This document shows, piece by piece, positions 41,682 through 49,531 of a stretch of 64,000 nucleotides of DNA. The stretch is from the NCBI GenBank assembly GCA_903906425.1, contig CAIVKH010000279.1:1-64000 (forward strand), given 5' to 3'. A model generated the notes under the pieces. The model was not told where the DNA came from. It saw only the letters and a program-made list of their open reading frames with translations, and searched no databases. Source of the stretch: an uncultured bacterium. GTDB taxonomy: Bacteria; Verrucomicrobiota; Kiritimatiellia; CAIVKH01. Position 1 is the first letter of the stretch. Each line of letters starts with the position of its first letter. A program made the translations under genes and the position numbers.

Positions 41682-43322
41682 TTATTTTCGCGCCGGCTTG
41701 GCCGGGCGCGAAAGAATCTGCGCGTCGGCCAGCAGCCGCGGCTTCAAAGTTTCGTACGGCACATCCTGCGCCGCGCATTTCTCATCGAGCGCCATCGCCG
41801 CGGCCGTCGCCGCAGACTGTCCCAGAATCATGAACACCGGCTCCATGCGGATTGAGCCGTAGGCGATGTGCGTCGCGCTCAGGCAGACCGGCACGAGAAG
41901 ATTTTCGCACTCGGATTTTTTCGGGACGATCGCGCGATAGGAAATCGGATACGGCCCCGCGACGTGCTCCTGCACGTTGCCTTCGTTATGGACGAAACCG
42001 TCCGCATCCACGTAGCGCTCGACGTTGTGCGAATCCATTCCGTACGCCGCCAGCCCGACGCTGTCCGGCGCGACTTTCTTTCCGGTACAATGATGTTCCG
42101 TCATCACCACCTCGCCGATCATTCGCCGCGCCTCGCGGACATAAAGCTGCTGCGGCCAGTTTCCGTTGTCGGTGAATTCGTCCTTCGCGAGCCCCCATCG
42201 CGCCATGTTCGTGCGCACGCCCTCCGACACGCGCGGATCGTTCGCGAGAAAATAGAACCAGCCCGCCTCGTAGCTGCGATGCTCCGCGATGATCTTCTCG
42301 CGCGTCGCGTAATCGCCATCGGGATATTCGTAATTCATCCCGATGTTGTCCGTCGAAAACGGCCCGTGATTGTTCGTGTCCGTCTTGCGATTCGGAATGC
42401 GGTCGAATTTTCCGAACACCTGGTTCCAACCTGATTTCAGCAGCCGCAGCATCAGCTCGTACTGTCCCGCGTCATAATTCTTCGGCTTCGCAAACGGCAC
42501 GCGATTTTCCGGCTCGTCCGTCAGACACATGCGAAAGCAATACGCCTGCACGCGCCGGTCAGCGGTCCCGTCCGCGGCGGGCGGCGACATTCCAATTCGC
42601 GGCAGAACTCCGCTGTACGGATCGCCCTCGATCTTGTATGCGCTGATCTTCGGCGGGAACTGATGCCCCTTCGAATGCTTCACCGCCACGCCGTCGAACT
42701 GCTCGCCATATTGCGCGTTGGCCTCGCGCCCGACGGTATACGCCACGCCCGCCTTCGCCATCAAATCGCCCTCGTACGTCGCGTCAATGAACTCGCGCCC
42801 CGCAAAAACTTTCCCCGACTCCGTGCGGAACGAAACGATCCGCGCGCCGTCCTTCGTCACGCCGTCCTTCAAATCCAGCCGTTCCCCGCGCAGCACCTCG
42901 ATTTTATTTTCCGCCACGAGATCCTCGAACACCTGCTCCGCGACGTGCGGCTCAAAAATCCACTGCGTCTCCTCGCCCGGCTCGACGCTCGCGCCTTGCG
43001 CGCCGAAGGGTTTTCGCTTCTCGAATTTCCACGCCGCATCGTCCGCATATTTTTTCCAGACGCGCTTGTAAAAATCTCGACCCAGCCCGCCGATCGCATT
43101 TTTGTTTCCGATGTCCGTGTAGCCCAGCCCGCCGCTCGTCAGCCCGCCGAGATGCTTCTCCGGCGCGACGACGACGACCGACTTCCCCATTTTCTTTGCC
43201 TGCACCGCCGCGATGACGCCCGCCGACGTTCCGCCATAAATCACGATGTCGTTCGTGACCGTCTCGCCGCGCGCGATCATCGCGGCGCAAAATGCTGCCA
43301 GGAAAAAGCCCGTTCGTTTCAT
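41682..43322 (-). CDS. Exported FAD-dependent oxidoreductase (FAD_oxidored family)
   Basis: 546 residues with a signal peptide (FFLAAFCAAMIARG). The Rossmann FAD motif is NDIVIYGGTSAGVIAAVQAKKMGKSVVVVAPEKHLGG, followed by TSGGLGYTD. The middle has EFIDATYEGDLMAKAGV and the C-terminal part has LLVPVCLSATHIAYGSIRMEPVFMILGQSAATAAAMA, all features of the FAD_oxidored (pfam12831) group common in Verrucomicrobia and Planctomycetes. The substrate is unknown, probably a sugar or sugar acid. One palindrome copy ends upstream only 11 bp from the start codon. Confidence 0.9.
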   Translation of the reverse strand: MKRTGFFLAAFCAAMIARGETVTNDIVIYGGTSAGVIAAVQAKKMGKSVVVVAPEKHLGGLTSGGLGYTDIGNKNAIGGLGRDFYKRVWKKYADDAAWKFEKRKPFGAQGASVEPGEETQWIFEPHVAEQVFEDLVAENKIEVLRGERLDLKDGVTKDGARIVSFRTESGKVFAGREFIDATYEGDLMAKAGVAYTVGREANAQYGEQFDGVAVKHSKGHQFPPKISAYKIEGDPYSGVLPRIGMSPPAADGTADRRVQAYCFRMCLTDEPENRVPFAKPKNYDAGQYELMLRLLKSGWNQVFGKFDRIPNRKTDTNNHGPFSTDNIGMNYEYPDGDYATREKIIAEHRSYEAGWFYFLANDPRVSEGVRTNMARWGLAKDEFTDNGNWPQQLYVREARRMIGEVVMTEHHCTGKKVAPDSVGLAAYGMDSHNVERYVDADGFVHNEGNVQEHVAGPYPISYRAIVPKKSECENLLVPVCLSATHIAYGSIRMEPVFMILGQSAATAAAMALDEKCAAQDVPYETLKPRLLADAQILSRPAKPARK

Positions 43323-43332
43323 GTTTCGATTT

Positions 43333-43411
43333 TTCCAATCATTGGAAGTGTCCGCGATCTAATTTTCCAATCATTGGAAAATTGCTGAGTCAAAATTTCC
43401 AATGATTGGAA
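43333..43411. repeat. Palindrome cluster, three copies at 32-bp steps
   Basis: Three perfect copies at 43333, 43365 and 43397 with C, C and G centres, in a divergent gap. The nearest copy lies 11 bp upstream of the FAD protein ATG, so its GGAA arm falls near ribosome-binding distance. Confidence 0.95.
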
Positions 43412-43485
43412 AAGTGGAGTTTCCGCGGGGAATTTCGCGGACGCGCGGCTAATGCGGATTGATAACAACAACGAAGGAGATCGCT

Positions 43486-44346
43486 TTGAAAACATTTCGG
43501 ATTATGTGCACGACCGCGGTGGTGATGGCGTTTCAATGGAGCTGCCTCGCGGCGGATGAGCCGGCGCTCGCATCGCGCAATCTTGAGTGGGCGGGCGTCG
43601 TGATTTCAAAAATCGAGAAAGACCTGGGTGATCTTTCTCAAAAGGCGGGCATGACCGGGTCGGACTTCGCATCGGATGCAGTCAAGCACCTGCGCACCAA
43701 GTCCGGTGAGTTGAAAAGCGCGCTGAAGTTCCCCGGGGGAGACGACGACCCGTCAGGCGCGGCGCTGGATTTTTCCAAGATGGTCAATGGGCTGGAGCAA
43801 TCGCTCATGGATCACATGTCCGATATCGACGGGCGCGAGCGCGATTTCACGTCGTTCGCGGCGGACCATTCTGATATCGCCGTTGGTGTTTTCGCGATGA
43901 AGTTTCGCGCAGAGCAGGCTTCCGCGGCCAGCAATCTGATTTGCATGGTCGCGTATGAAATCGGCGAGAAGGAGACGGAGCGGATCAAGGCCGAGGGGGC
44001 CTACAGGATGGATATGCTGGCGACAGGCCAGCTTTTCGACACAATGAACGACGAGGCGGATTTCGTCTCGAACAAGTCGGAGATGGTTGACAGGAACAAG
44101 GAGCGCACCAAGCCCGTTGATTTGTCGCGGCTGGATGAAGCGCGCAAACGTGTCCGCGATGCGATCAAGGCGCGGCAGGATGTCGAACTGGAAGATGCGG
44201 AGCTGGAGATCACGGCCAGCCTCGTGCAGCAGCAGCGCGACCGACTGAACGATAAACGTGGCGAGCTGGACGGACAGGTCAGCGAGGCGCGCGATTCGTT
44301 CAACGAAGTTCACGATGAGCTCAACGACGCCATCGATAACGACTGA
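43486..44346 (+). CDS. Exported coiled-coil protein, first gene of ECF-sigma operon
   Basis: 286 residues from a TTG start at 43486, chosen because GAAGGAGA lies just upstream and because it gives a clean signal peptide (KTFRIMCTTAVVMAFQWSCLAA). The mature protein is almost wholly helical with long charged heptad-like stretches, notably RLDEARKRVRDAIKARQDVELED and QQQRDRLNDKRGELDGQV, so a periplasmic coiled coil is likely. No enzyme motif. It is followed after 15 bp by a secretin-domain protein and then the sigma factor gene. Confidence 0.7.
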   Translation: MKTFRIMCTTAVVMAFQWSCLAADEPALASRNLEWAGVVISKIEKDLGDLSQKAGMTGSDFASDAVKHLRTKSGELKSALKFPGGDDDPSGAALDFSKMVNGLEQSLMDHMSDIDGRERDFTSFAADHSDIAVGVFAMKFRAEQASAASNLICMVAYEIGEKETERIKAEGAYRMDMLATGQLFDTMNDEADFVSNKSEMVDRNKERTKPVDLSRLDEARKRVRDAIKARQDVELEDAELEITASLVQQQRDRLNDKRGELDGQVSEARDSFNEVHDELNDAIDND

Positions 44347-44361
44347 TAAGGAGTTCAAATC

Positions 44362-45267
44362 ATGAAGACGTTTTCCTGCCTCTGCATCGCATTTTTGCTA
44401 CCGCTCGCATCGTCGGGCGCGAGTTCATCCACGAATACGGTTGATGTCGATTTCAAGGAGGCTCCGCTGCGCGAAGCGGCCGAGTTCCTGACGGAGAAGG
44501 CGGGGCTGAAACTGCTCGTGGCGGAAAATTATGCCACGATCCCGATCACGTTGAAGATGTCGAAGGCGACACCGGAAGACGTGCTCGCTGCAATCGGCGC
44601 GAGTTTCGCGGGCAGCGGCTCGAACATCGGCTGGAAGGAATCGCCGCTCAGCGACGGGCAGAAGGCCTACGTGGTGGCCGAAATGCCGCCGCCGCCATCG
44701 AAGCCGCTTGCCGACTGCGTGAAGGCCCTCAAGGGTGCGCCGCGCGTGACGATCCAGTTCAAGCAGGCGAAGCTTGCCGAGGTTGTGAAGTATCTGGAGG
44801 TACTGACGGGCAACAGCCTGACGCTCGTTTTCGGCGACGGGACGGCGGATATTCCGATTGATCTGAAGTTGAACGACGTCACGCCGGTTGACGCGCTGCT
44901 TTCGATCAACGAATTGCTGAAGTCGTCCGGCACGACGATGGCGTGGCGCGGCGTTCAACTGCCGTCGGGCCGGATGATTTTCGCATTGCTCGACACACAG
45001 GCTCTGGCACCACCGCAACCGGGAATCTCCGGACCGACCCGTGTTTATTACGTTGGCGATCTCGGTCGCACGCCGGATGCAACACTCGATTCAGTGAACC
45101 AGTTGCTTTCCTCGGCGAATCTGCGCGCCGAGGTCAACATTCACGAAGAGACAAAAATGCTCGTGGTGAAAGGAAACGACGAGGCTCATACGTTCGTGAA
45201 AAATGTGGTAGATGAATTGCGGCGCGGCGCGCAGAAGGCCGCTGCGGAACCTGAAAAGAAACAGTGA
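44362..45267 (+). CDS. Exported protein with secretin/TonB short N-terminal-like (STN) domains
   Basis: 301 residues with a signal peptide (FSCLCIAFLLPLASSGA) and AAGGAG before the ATG. Two similar blocks, VDVDFKEAPLREAAEFLTEKAGLKLLV (about 28-110) and VTIQFKQAKLAEVVKYLEVLTGNSLTLVF (about 125-205), are STN-like repeats. A third alpha/beta block (LDSVNQLLSSANLRAEVNIHEETKMLVVKG) resembles secretin_N domains. No secretin beta-barrel follows, so it is a soluble relative that may sense or bind an envelope partner. It overlaps or abuts the ECF sigma gene, implying a signalling role. Confidence 0.75.
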   Translation: MKTFSCLCIAFLLPLASSGASSSTNTVDVDFKEAPLREAAEFLTEKAGLKLLVAENYATIPITLKMSKATPEDVLAAIGASFAGSGSNIGWKESPLSDGQKAYVVAEMPPPPSKPLADCVKALKGAPRVTIQFKQAKLAEVVKYLEVLTGNSLTLVFGDGTADIPIDLKLNDVTPVDALLSINELLKSSGTTMAWRGVQLPSGRMIFALLDTQALAPPQPGISGPTRVYYVGDLGRTPDATLDSVNQLLSSANLRAEVNIHEETKMLVVKGNDEAHTFVKNVVDELRRGAQKAAAEPEKKQ

Positions 45268-45311
45268 CGATTGCGCAGACCATAGTTTTCGAAAACGGAA
45301 CGACGGAAGCC

Positions 45312-45878
45312 ATGTCGCAGCATGCATGCGATGCCGCGGCTGGTGCGCGCGAACTTTCAGCCCGCGTCGGCGCGGGCGACGAGGCCGCGTTTCGCGAACT
45401 TTATGATGACTATGCTCCGCGCATCCGCCGTTTCGTTCTCGCCCTTTCGCGCGGCAACGAAACGCACGCCGATGAAATCACGCAGCAGACGTTCCTGACG
45501 GCAGCTCGAAAACTGCGCGCGGTCGAAAGCGAAGCGCACCTGTGGAACTGGCTGGCCCGCGTCGCTCGGCAGCATCTCGGCAAGGCGTGGCGACGGCAAA
45601 ATCGTGAAGGCGAAATACAGCCGCTCGGCGACGAAGCCGAAATTGCGGATGAGCCGGCGACGGAACGCAAACTCGAAACAGCCCTCGAAATCGCGATGCG
45701 ATCGCTCGTTCCCGACGAACAAAATCTGATCCGCCTTTTTTACGATCAACGATTGAGCCAGCAGGAAATGGCCGCGCGCCTCGACACCACGCCGAAAGCC
45801 ATCGCCAACCGGCTCGACCGCATTCGCGAAAAGTTGCGCAAGAAAATTACGGAGGGACTCCGCGATGAAAAATTCTGA
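45312..45878 (+). CDS. ECF-type RNA polymerase sigma factor
   Basis: 188 residues from the ATG at 45312 with GGAAG upstream; a GTG at 45264 that overlaps the previous stop is the alternative. Region 2 covers AAFRELYDDYAPRIRRFVLALSRGNETHADEITQQTFLTAARKL, including the -10-binding helix. Region 4 covers LVPDEQNLIRLFYDQRLSQQEMAARLDTTPKAIANRLDRIREKLRK, with the helix-turn-helix. It probably directs an envelope-responsive regulon. It overlaps the next gene by 14 bp, the usual coupling of a sigma factor to its inhibitor. Confidence 0.92.
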   Translation: MSQHACDAAAGARELSARVGAGDEAAFRELYDDYAPRIRRFVLALSRGNETHADEITQQTFLTAARKLRAVESEAHLWNWLARVARQHLGKAWRRQNREGEIQPLGDEAEIADEPATERKLETALEIAMRSLVPDEQNLIRLFYDQRLSQQEMAARLDTTPKAIANRLDRIREKLRKKITEGLRDEKF

Positions 45879-46236
45879 TCGCGATTTGCTCCAGGATCTT
45901 TTCCCCGATTCATCACGCGAGGCAACGCTGCTGCGCGGAGGCCGCGTCATGCGCCGTCGCCGCTTCGTGCATCGCGCCGCCCGCGTCGCGCCATTCATCG
46001 CGGTCATCGCGCTGGCTGGGGCGCTCGTTCTTCGTCACGAACAGCCCGCCCCGCAAAGCGCCGGCATTCCCGCAACCGTTACGAAAAAGTCCCTCACCGA
46101 CGAACAGCTCTTCGCGCTTTTCCCCGGCGTTCCCAAGGCGATCATGACCGTCAACGGCCAGAAGCGCCTGATCTTTCCGCGCCCCGCCGACGCCGTGCGC
46201 TACGTTGGACGCGCGGTGCCTGAAACGCGCACCTGA
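45865..46236 (+). CDS. Small single-pass membrane protein, probable anti-sigma factor
   Basis: 123 residues. A basic N-terminal cytoplasmic part (MKNSDRDLLQDLFPDSSREATLLRGG) precedes one membrane helix (FIAVIALAGALVL, about 42-56). A short extracytoplasmic segment contains TDEQLFALFPGVPKAIMTVNGQKRLIF. It lacks the zinc-binding HxxxCxxC of classical ZAS anti-sigma proteins. The 14-bp overlap with the ECF sigma gene is the main reason to suggest a sigma inhibitor. It would close an operon running from 43486. Confidence 0.65.
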   Translation: MKNSDRDLLQDLFPDSSREATLLRGGRVMRRRRFVHRAARVAPFIAVIALAGALVLRHEQPAPQSAGIPATVTKKSLTDEQLFALFPGVPKAIMTVNGQKRLIFPRPADAVRYVGRAVPETRT

Positions 46237-46242
46237 TGGGCC

Positions 46243-46929
46243 TCAGCCCGTGACGGTCGCGGAGACGGTGTTGCTCCACTGGCCGACCATTTTGTCGTCT
46301 TTGAAATAAATCGCCTTGTATCTCCACACCACGGCCGTGCCGCGCGGGGGCAGCGGGTGCTTGTCGGCGTAGGTGGATCGCGTGCTCATGTCGATCAACA
46401 CGAAACTCCCGTCTCCATAGTCGGCCCAGATTTGCACGCCGGGCAGGCGGCCTTTTTTCCATTTGAGCAGGGGCTGCAGGCCGGGCGACGCGATGACTTC
46501 GATTTTCGGCTGGACGGCGGCGAGATCGAGGGGATGTTTTTTCGGCGCGATGAGGCCGAGGGCCGCGCCGATGTGCGAGGCATAGCCGGACGATACCTTG
46601 ACGCGTTGCGCGAGCTGACCGGCGCGTTTGAAGATGCCGGCGAGGGCCCCGGGCGGCGGAGGTTCGAGTTGAGGCGGCTGCGGGAAGTCGCCGAGCTTGC
46701 CGCCATCGCGCAGCGCGTCGCGCCGGGCGGTCAGCGCCTTGGTGTAGGTCTCGAATGCGGCGCGCGTGCGGCACAGATGGTCGAACACGGCCGCATCGGC
46801 GGCGAGCTGCTCGACGTCGCCGTCGCCCAAGTGCAGTTGCGGGGCGTATTGGGGCAGTTCCGCGGCGAAGTTCTTCAGCCAGACCGCGCGTTCAGGATCG
46901 TGGCGGGGGATGAACCGTACATCAGGCAT
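46243..46929 (-). CDS. Hypothetical protein
   Basis: 228 residues without a signal peptide. The N-terminal half is helical (FAAELPQYAPQLHLGDGDVEQLAADAAVFDHLCRTRAAFE), followed by a Pro-rich hinge and a C-terminal beta-rich part that resembles a fibronectin-III-like sandwich (IEVIASPGLQPLLKWKKGRLPGVQIWADYGDGS, TAVVWRYKAIYFKDDKMVGQWSNTVSATV). Proteins of this shape recur as cytoplasmic orphans in Verrucomicrobia, but I know no function. It is convergent with the sigma operon, 6 bp away, and its upstream region is 21-bp array 3. Confidence 0.65.
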   Translation of the reverse strand: MPDVRFIPRHDPERAVWLKNFAAELPQYAPQLHLGDGDVEQLAADAAVFDHLCRTRAAFETYTKALTARRDALRDGGKLGDFPQPPQLEPPPPGALAGIFKRAGQLAQRVKVSSGYASHIGAALGLIAPKKHPLDLAAVQPKIEVIASPGLQPLLKWKKGRLPGVQIWADYGDGSFVLIDMSTRSTYADKHPLPPRGTAVVWRYKAIYFKDDKMVGQWSNTVSATVTG

Positions 46930-47056
46930 GGGTTTTATTCCTTATATGACGTCGCCCGTTCGTCCGAAGGCGGCCCGCAGCGATAAAATCGCGCGTCTGA
47001 ACGTAAAATTGGCATATTTGGGCCATTTCGTGCATTGTAGCTGCCCTTGAGCGGCG

Positions 47057-47455
47057 GTGCAACATGTAAATGCACCTGCACTGGAAGCCTCCGGAGCGTC
47101 TATGGATCATTTCACACTGGTGCAAAATAAGAATGCACCGTTGCTGAGCGATGCCATACCTGCCATAGGTCGTCCAGCGAAGGTGCTACATAAGAATGCA
47201 CCCTAGATACTGCATTCCGCAGCTGTACGGAAGCATTCATTCGCGGTGCAATTACAGATTGCACCCGCGTAGAGGCTATCCGCACAACGCTTGGAACGTC
47301 CATCCGCAGTCTTTTAAGGCGGCGGCGCGCGCCTCCGCCGTTCCGCGGCGGGCAGCCGGAATTCCGGGATGAGCCGCGACCTCTCCGCGATGAGCCGCGA
47401 CCATCGGACGTCGGGGTGGAATCATCCCGCGATGGGGCGCGGCGAGCCGCGCTTC
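47057..47455. repeat. Degenerate tandem array, strict 21-bp period, about 19 units (array 3)
   Basis: Cutting every 21 bp from 47057 keeps register throughout. The first twelve units are AT-richer. Within them a GTGC...GCAC inverted repeat opens units at 47057, 47120, 47183 and 47246, exactly 63 bp (three units) apart. The last units are GC-rich (AGCCGCGACCTCTCCGCGATG and relatives). The array lies in a divergent 742-bp gap and runs up to the palindrome quartet. From 46930 to 47056 the period is not convincing, and from 47584 to 47671 nothing else is seen. Confidence 0.88.
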
Positions 47456-47471
47456 TGCCGCGACCGGCCAG

Positions 47472-47583
47472 TTCCAATGATTGGAAACTCCGGCCGCCCA
47501 AACTTCCAATGATTGGAAAGATCATCGGCCGCCTACTTCCCATGATTGGAAAATGCGCCCGCGAAAGTTTCCAATGATTGGAA
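47472..47583. repeat. Palindrome cluster, four copies at 32/33/32-bp steps
   Basis: Copies at 47472, 47504, 47537 (TTCCCATGATTGGAA, one mismatch) and 47569, all with a G centre. It is the largest cluster in the window and lies directly after 21-bp array 3 in a divergent gap. Confidence 0.95.
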
Positions 47584-47671
47584 GCTGCGATGCGGCGGCG
47601 GCGGGCGACGCGGGCGTGGGCGATGAAGTTCGTGCTTGCGCGGCGGGCGGCGCGGGGCGATTTTTGCGCGC

Positions 47672-49021
47672 ATGAAAATCAAGCCGTCAACCCGCCGCCA
47701 GTTCCTCGCTTCCACCGCCACCGCCGGATTCGCGTTTACGTTCCTGCCGCGCCACGTGCTCGGCGCGCCGGACCAGCCGGGGCCGTCGGAGAAACTTAAC
47801 ATCGCCGGCATCGGCATCGGCGGGCAGGGCGGCGGCGTGACGAAGGAGATCGCGGGTTTCCCGAACGCGAACATCGTGGCGCTTTGCGACGTGGACATGA
47901 AGTATGCGGCCAACACGATCAAGCAGTATCCCGGCCGGCCGCTCTACAAGGACTACCGGGTGATGCTCGAGAAGGAGAAGGGCATCGACGCGGTCATCAT
48001 CGGCACGCCCGATCACTGGCACGCGCCGATTTCGCTCGCGGCGATGAAGCTCGGCAAGCATGTGTATTGCGAGAAGCCGCTGACGCACACGATCGAGGAG
48101 GCGCGGCTCTGCGGCAAGGTGGCGGCGGAAATGAAGGTCGTCACGCAGATGGGCAACATGGGCCACGGCGGCGAGGGCATCCGGCTGACGAAGGAATGGA
48201 TTGATGCGGGCCTCATCGGCGCGGTGAAGGAAGCACACGTCTGGTCGGACCGGCCCGGACATTTCTGGGACACGCAGGGCAAGCGCGCGCCGACCGATAC
48301 GCCGCCGGTGCCCGACACGCTCGACTGGAACATGTGGCTCGGCGCCGCCGCGATGCGGCCCTACAACCCGGCGTATTGCCCGCGAAAGTGGCGCGGCTTT
48401 TTCGATTTCGGCTGCGGCGCGCTCGGCGACATGATGGTCCACAACGCCGATCCCGCGTGGTACGCGCTCGATCTCGGCGCGCCCGAGTCCGTCGAGGCGC
48501 AGACCGCTGAAACGAATCCCGACACGTTCCCGCTCTGGTGCATCGTCACGTGGAACTTCCCCGCGAAAGGTTCGCGCGGCCCGGTGAAACTCGTCTGGTA
48601 CGACGGCGGAAAACAGCCGCCGCTGCCGCCCGGCTCCGAGCCGGACCGCAAGCTTGAGGACAACGGAATTTATTTCGTCGGCGAAAAGGGCGTCATCATT
48701 TGCGGCGGCTGGTCCGGCGCGCCGCGGCTCGTTCCCGAAACCGCGATGAAAGATTTCAAGCCCGTGGCCAAGACCATCGAGCGCGGCATCGGCCACCGCA
48801 AGGAATGGGTCAACGCGTGTATCGCCGGAAAACCCGGGGACGCGAAGGCGGGCTTCTGGTATTCCGCGCCCTTCACCGAAGGACTGCTCATCGGCGTGCT
48901 GCCGATCCGCCTCGGAAAGAAAATCGAGTGGGACGCCGCGGCGATGAAGGCGAAGAACGCGCCGGAAGCCGACGCGCTCATTCGCAAAAAATATCGCGAG
49001 GGCTTCGGCCTGCCGGCCTGA
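47672..49021 (+). CDS. Tat-exported Gfo/Idh/MocA family oxidoreductase
   Basis: 449 residues from the ATG at 47672. The twin-arginine signal is STRRQFLASTATAGFAF. The NAD(P)-binding Rossmann part has LNIAGIGIGGQGGGVTKEIAG and VALCDVD; GTPDHWHAPISLAAMKLGKHVYCEKPLTHT contains the family EKP motif. The C-terminal alpha/beta domain runs to the end. These proteins oxidise or epimerise sugars and sugar-like compounds; exported members are common in Verrucomicrobia and Planctomycetes. The substrate is unknown. Several palindromes lie within 200 bp upstream. Confidence 0.92.
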   Translation: MKIKPSTRRQFLASTATAGFAFTFLPRHVLGAPDQPGPSEKLNIAGIGIGGQGGGVTKEIAGFPNANIVALCDVDMKYAANTIKQYPGRPLYKDYRVMLEKEKGIDAVIIGTPDHWHAPISLAAMKLGKHVYCEKPLTHTIEEARLCGKVAAEMKVVTQMGNMGHGGEGIRLTKEWIDAGLIGAVKEAHVWSDRPGHFWDTQGKRAPTDTPPVPDTLDWNMWLGAAAMRPYNPAYCPRKWRGFFDFGCGALGDMMVHNADPAWYALDLGAPESVEAQTAETNPDTFPLWCIVTWNFPAKGSRGPVKLVWYDGGKQPPLPPGSEPDRKLEDNGIYFVGEKGVIICGGWSGAPRLVPETAMKDFKPVAKTIERGIGHRKEWVNACIAGKPGDAKAGFWYSAPFTEGLLIGVLPIRLGKKIEWDAAAMKAKNAPEADALIRKKYREGFGLPA

Positions 49022-49051
49022 CCATCGCCAGGAGTGGGACCGGATTTCATT

Positions 49052-49312
49052 TCAGCGCCCTGATATCAGGCGGTCATATTCGCTGTGATGCCCGAGCCAG
49101 AACCAGACCATGTCGCCGCCATCTTGCACGGCAGCGGCGCGGTAATGAATGCCGACGCGCGCCGACCAGAACCGTCCGACACGCTTGAAATGCAGGGATG
49201 CGTGCCAGGGATCGGTCTTGAGGAGTTCGAAGTTTTCGTCGGCGAGGCGCTTAATTTCAGGCGGCAGTTGCCCGTAAAATTTCCAGAACTTCTGGCTCGT
49301 CCGATGCCTCAC
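49052..49312 (-). CDS. RelE/ParE-like toxin
   Basis: 86 residues with a GTG start that overlaps the antitoxin stop (GTGA). The sequence RTSQKFWKFYGQLPPEIKRLADENFELLKTDPWHASLHFKRVG and then FWSARVGIHYRAAAV...VWFWLGHHSEYDRLI has the order of helices and strands of RelE/ParE toxins, including the basic RVG and the C-terminal His/Tyr segment. Such toxins cleave ribosome-bound mRNA or inhibit gyrase. It is the second gene of a two-gene unit after the antitoxin. Confidence 0.85.
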   Translation of the reverse strand: MRHRTSQKFWKFYGQLPPEIKRLADENFELLKTDPWHASLHFKRVGRFWSARVGIHYRAAAVQDGGDMVWFWLGHHSEYDRLISGR

Positions 49313-49509
49313 AGATCCTTGCAGCGCCCTTCGCGCAAATCGCGAAGCGCCTCGTCAGCCAGGGCGTCGAGCCGGCCCGCGTTTGCGTCTGCCTCGAATT
49401 GCCGGTCCCATGCGGCGGCATCGAAAGCTGAAAACCAGTCGCGGAACTTGGTGAGTTCCTTCTGTGGAAGCTGCTCCACCGCGCTCTCAATTTCCTGAAT
49501 CGTGCTCAT
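49309..49509 (-). CDS. Antitoxin partner of RelE/ParE-like toxin
   Basis: 66 residues from the ATG at 49509 (MSTIQEIESAVEQLPQKELT); the long track ORF over this frame is a shadow. The opening helix, the LPQKELTKFRDWF segment and the acidic C terminus (RLDALADEALRDLREGRCKDL) match short antitoxins of the kind found before ParE/RelE genes. The 4-bp GTGA overlap with the toxin gene gives translational coupling in the usual antitoxin-first order. It lies 22 bp downstream of sucD on the same strand. Confidence 0.8.
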   Translation of the reverse strand: MSTIQEIESAVEQLPQKELTKFRDWFSAFDAAAWDRQFEADANAGRLDALADEALRDLREGRCKDL

Positions 49510-49531
49510 GGCCGAAATTGTATCGCAACCC

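Noticed and set aside
46766-47050. ORF 46766-47050 plus and other small ORFs in the 46.9-47.7 kb gap
   Set aside because: They have no binding site and no conserved features, and overlap the 46243 gene or array 3 in the wrong frame.
47472-47583. CRISPR array
   Set aside because: Repeats are only 15 bp, two to four per cluster, and spacers are short, GC-biased and partly conserved. No cas gene is present.
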